Notes under the pieces: generated by a model
What the model was told of the DNA's origin: nothing
The model's database searches: none
Seen by the model: the letters and a program-made list of their open reading frames with translations, nothing else
Made by a program: the position numbers and the translations under genes
Assembly: GCA_041399065.1 (NCBI GenBank)
Contig: JAWKTN010000001.1
Span: 1,426,001-1,490,000, forward strand
Direction of reading: 5' to 3'
From: JAGQPD01 sp020426865
GTDB taxonomy: Bacteria; Planctomycetota; Planctomycetia; Pirellulales; Pirellulaceae
Length of the DNA stretch: 64,000 nucleotides
Part shown: piece by piece, positions 62,623-64,000 of the stretch
Layout: each line of letters starts with the position of its first letter
Numbering within the stretch: the first letter of the stretch is position 1

Positions 62623-63963
62623 ATGTACAAGAGAATCCTCATCGCCAATCGAGGCGAGATCGCCCTGCGGATTATCCGTGCCTGTCGTGAGATGGGAATT
62701 GAGACGGTCGCTATTTTCAGCGAGTCGGACCGGGGGAGTGCGTATTTGGAATTAGCGGACGAGGCCTATTGTGTGGGGCCGGCCAAGAGTGCTCAGAGCT
62801 ACCTGAAGATCGACCGGGTGATCAGCGCGGCGGAGGTTGGAAACGTCGAAGCGATCCATCCTGGATACGGGTTTTTGGCCGAAAACGCCCATTTCAACGA
62901 GGTCTGTCGTAGCTGTCAGATCAGTTTTATTGGCCCCACGCCGCAAGCGATGGAGGCGTTGGGAGACAAGAATCGCGCCCGTGCCTTGGCGCGGAAGGCA
63001 GGTGTATCGGTCGTGCCAGGCAGTCCCGGGACGATCGAAACCGAAGCCGAAGCGGTGCAGGTGGCCCATGAAATCGGGTTTCCCGTGCTCATCAAGGCTG
63101 CGGCCGGTGGCGGCGGTAAGGGGATGCGCGTTGCCGCCAATGATTTGTCGCTCAAGACCGCGCTGCAACAGGCACGTACCGAGGCGGAAGCGGCATTTGG
63201 AAATGCCAGCGTCTACCTGGAAAAATACATCGAACATCCGCGACACGTCGAAGTACAGATCCTGGCGGATCACCACGGGAATGTCGTACATCTATGGGAA
63301 CGCGATTGCTCGACGCAGCGTCGTCATCAAAAGCTGATCGAAGAGAGTCCGGCGCCGAACCTGCCCGACGAGGTTCGCCAGTCGATTTGCGAGTCGGCGG
63401 TGCGCCTGATTCGCGAAGCCAACTACACCAACGCCGGCACCGTCGAGTTCATCGTCGATCAAGAGAACCGGTTTTATTTCATCGAAGTGAACGCCCGCAT
63501 CCAGGTCGAACATCCAGTGACCGAAATGGTGACGGGGATCGATTTGATCAAGAGCCAGATTGCGATTGCCGCCGGTGAACCGTTACCGTTTCGCCAACAA
63601 GATATCGAGACACGTGGCGTTTCGATGGAATGCCGAATCAATGCCGAGAATCCGGACCGCAACTTCCAACCGTCGCCAGGAACTATCCAGCGACTGATTG
63701 TACCGGGAGGGCCTGGAGTGCGGTTCGATTCGCATGCACACACCGGATATCACGTGCGACCGCATTACGATTCGATGATTGGAAAACTGATTGTCCACCA
63801 GCCAACACGGTTGCAGGCAATCGAATGCATGAAACGGGCGTTGTCCGAATTGCGAATTGAGGGGATTTATACGACCGTCCCCTTCCATCAGCGGATGTTG
63901 CGTGAATCGACATTCGTCGACGGTTGGGTCGACACGAAATTCGTCGAACGGACGTGGGCGTGA
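62623..63963 (+). CDS. accC: Biotin carboxylase subunit of acetyl-CoA carboxylase
   Basis: 446 residues, the usual length. ATP-grasp enzyme with MYKRILIANRGEIALRI at the start, the Gly-rich ATP loop KAAAGGGGKGMR, ERDCSTQRRHQKLIEESP and FIEVNARIQVEHPVTEMVTG, which contains the catalytic Arg and metal-binding Glu/Asn. It carboxylates biotin on AccB with bicarbonate and ATP. Complete within the window; 37 bases follow it. Confidence 0.97.
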   Translation: MYKRILIANRGEIALRIIRACREMGIETVAIFSESDRGSAYLELADEAYCVGPAKSAQSYLKIDRVISAAEVGNVEAIHPGYGFLAENAHFNEVCRSCQISFIGPTPQAMEALGDKNRARALARKAGVSVVPGSPGTIETEAEAVQVAHEIGFPVLIKAAAGGGGKGMRVAANDLSLKTALQQARTEAEAAFGNASVYLEKYIEHPRHVEVQILADHHGNVVHLWERDCSTQRRHQKLIEESPAPNLPDEVRQSICESAVRLIREANYTNAGTVEFIVDQENRFYFIEVNARIQVEHPVTEMVTGIDLIKSQIAIAAGEPLPFRQQDIETRGVSMECRINAENPDRNFQPSPGTIQRLIVPGGPGVRFDSHAHTGYHVRPHYDSMIGKLIVHQPTRLQAIECMKRALSELRIEGIYTTVPFHQRMLRESTFVDGWVDTKFVERTWA

Positions 63964-64000
63964 TCGCCGCGGCGTCGTGCAGAAAAAGCCAAAGACGTGA

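Overview
The window looks like chromosomal DNA of a planctomycete, probably Pirellulaceae-like. This is inferred from two secreted paralogues with dockerin-like repeats and PEP-CTERM tails, a Tat-exported Gfo/Idh/MocA oxidoreductase beside a secreted formylglycine-generating-enzyme (FGE) type protein, an mfnB gene (a C1-cofactor trait that planctomycetes share with methylotrophs), three sulfotransferases in one polysaccharide operon, and many short palindromic repeats. No rRNA or taxonomic marker gene is present to settle the genus.

Bases 1-15000 form an accessory region. It holds a 5'-truncated trypsin-like peptidase/NUC1 nuclease fusion, a metzincin metallopeptidase, a complete IS1634-type insertion sequence with 24-bp inverted ends, a flavin amine oxidase followed by a pyruvate-decarboxylase-like enzyme, and a degenerate PfkB-like protein. 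The most interesting gene is a 1275-residue NACHT-type STAND NTPase with a C-terminal FGE-sulfatase domain (9210-13037). Its last 45 codons look like the variable repeat of a diversity-generating retroelement (DGR): almost every expected variable position is an NNC codon inside an otherwise fixed RGGSW...GFRLA frame. No reverse transcriptase or template repeat is visible here, so it would be an orphan or in-trans DGR target. A sigma factor with a long N-terminal extension lies directly downstream. tRNA-Ser(GGA) marks the right edge of this region.

Bases 15000-34700 are mostly core genes: a two-gene membrane-protein pair leading to a COG1964-type radical SAM enzyme, rho, a thioredoxin/YHS secreted protein, a minus-strand six-gene cassette for an acetamido-sugar and its glycan (GT2, DegT aminotransferase, Gfo/Idh dehydrogenase, hexapeptide acetyltransferase, FAD oxidoreductase, polysaccharide deacetylase), an STN-domain protein, a four-gene minus-strand operon with mfnB, an NhaD/CitMHS-type ion antiporter, and tag.

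Bases 34931-52408 are one nearly gap-free plus-strand operon of 16 genes for a Wzx/Wzy-type exopolysaccharide. CapE/F/G-type enzymes make UDP-N-acetyl-L-fucosamine. A PglC/WcaJ-type phosphosugar transferase starts the lipid-linked unit. Two GT4 enzymes, a DegT aminotransferase, three sulfotransferases, a FkbM and a class I methyltransferase, a hexapeptide acyltransferase and a deacetylase build or decorate it. A flippase and a polymerase complete it. The product is predicted to be sulfated.

Bases 52500-64000 contain the PEP-CTERM paralogue pair with duplicated leaders and terminators, the FGE-type protein and Gfo/Idh pair, a HAD phosphatase, a thioredoxin/TPR chaperone, a Xaa-Pro peptidase, and accB-accC of acetyl-CoA carboxylase at the right edge.
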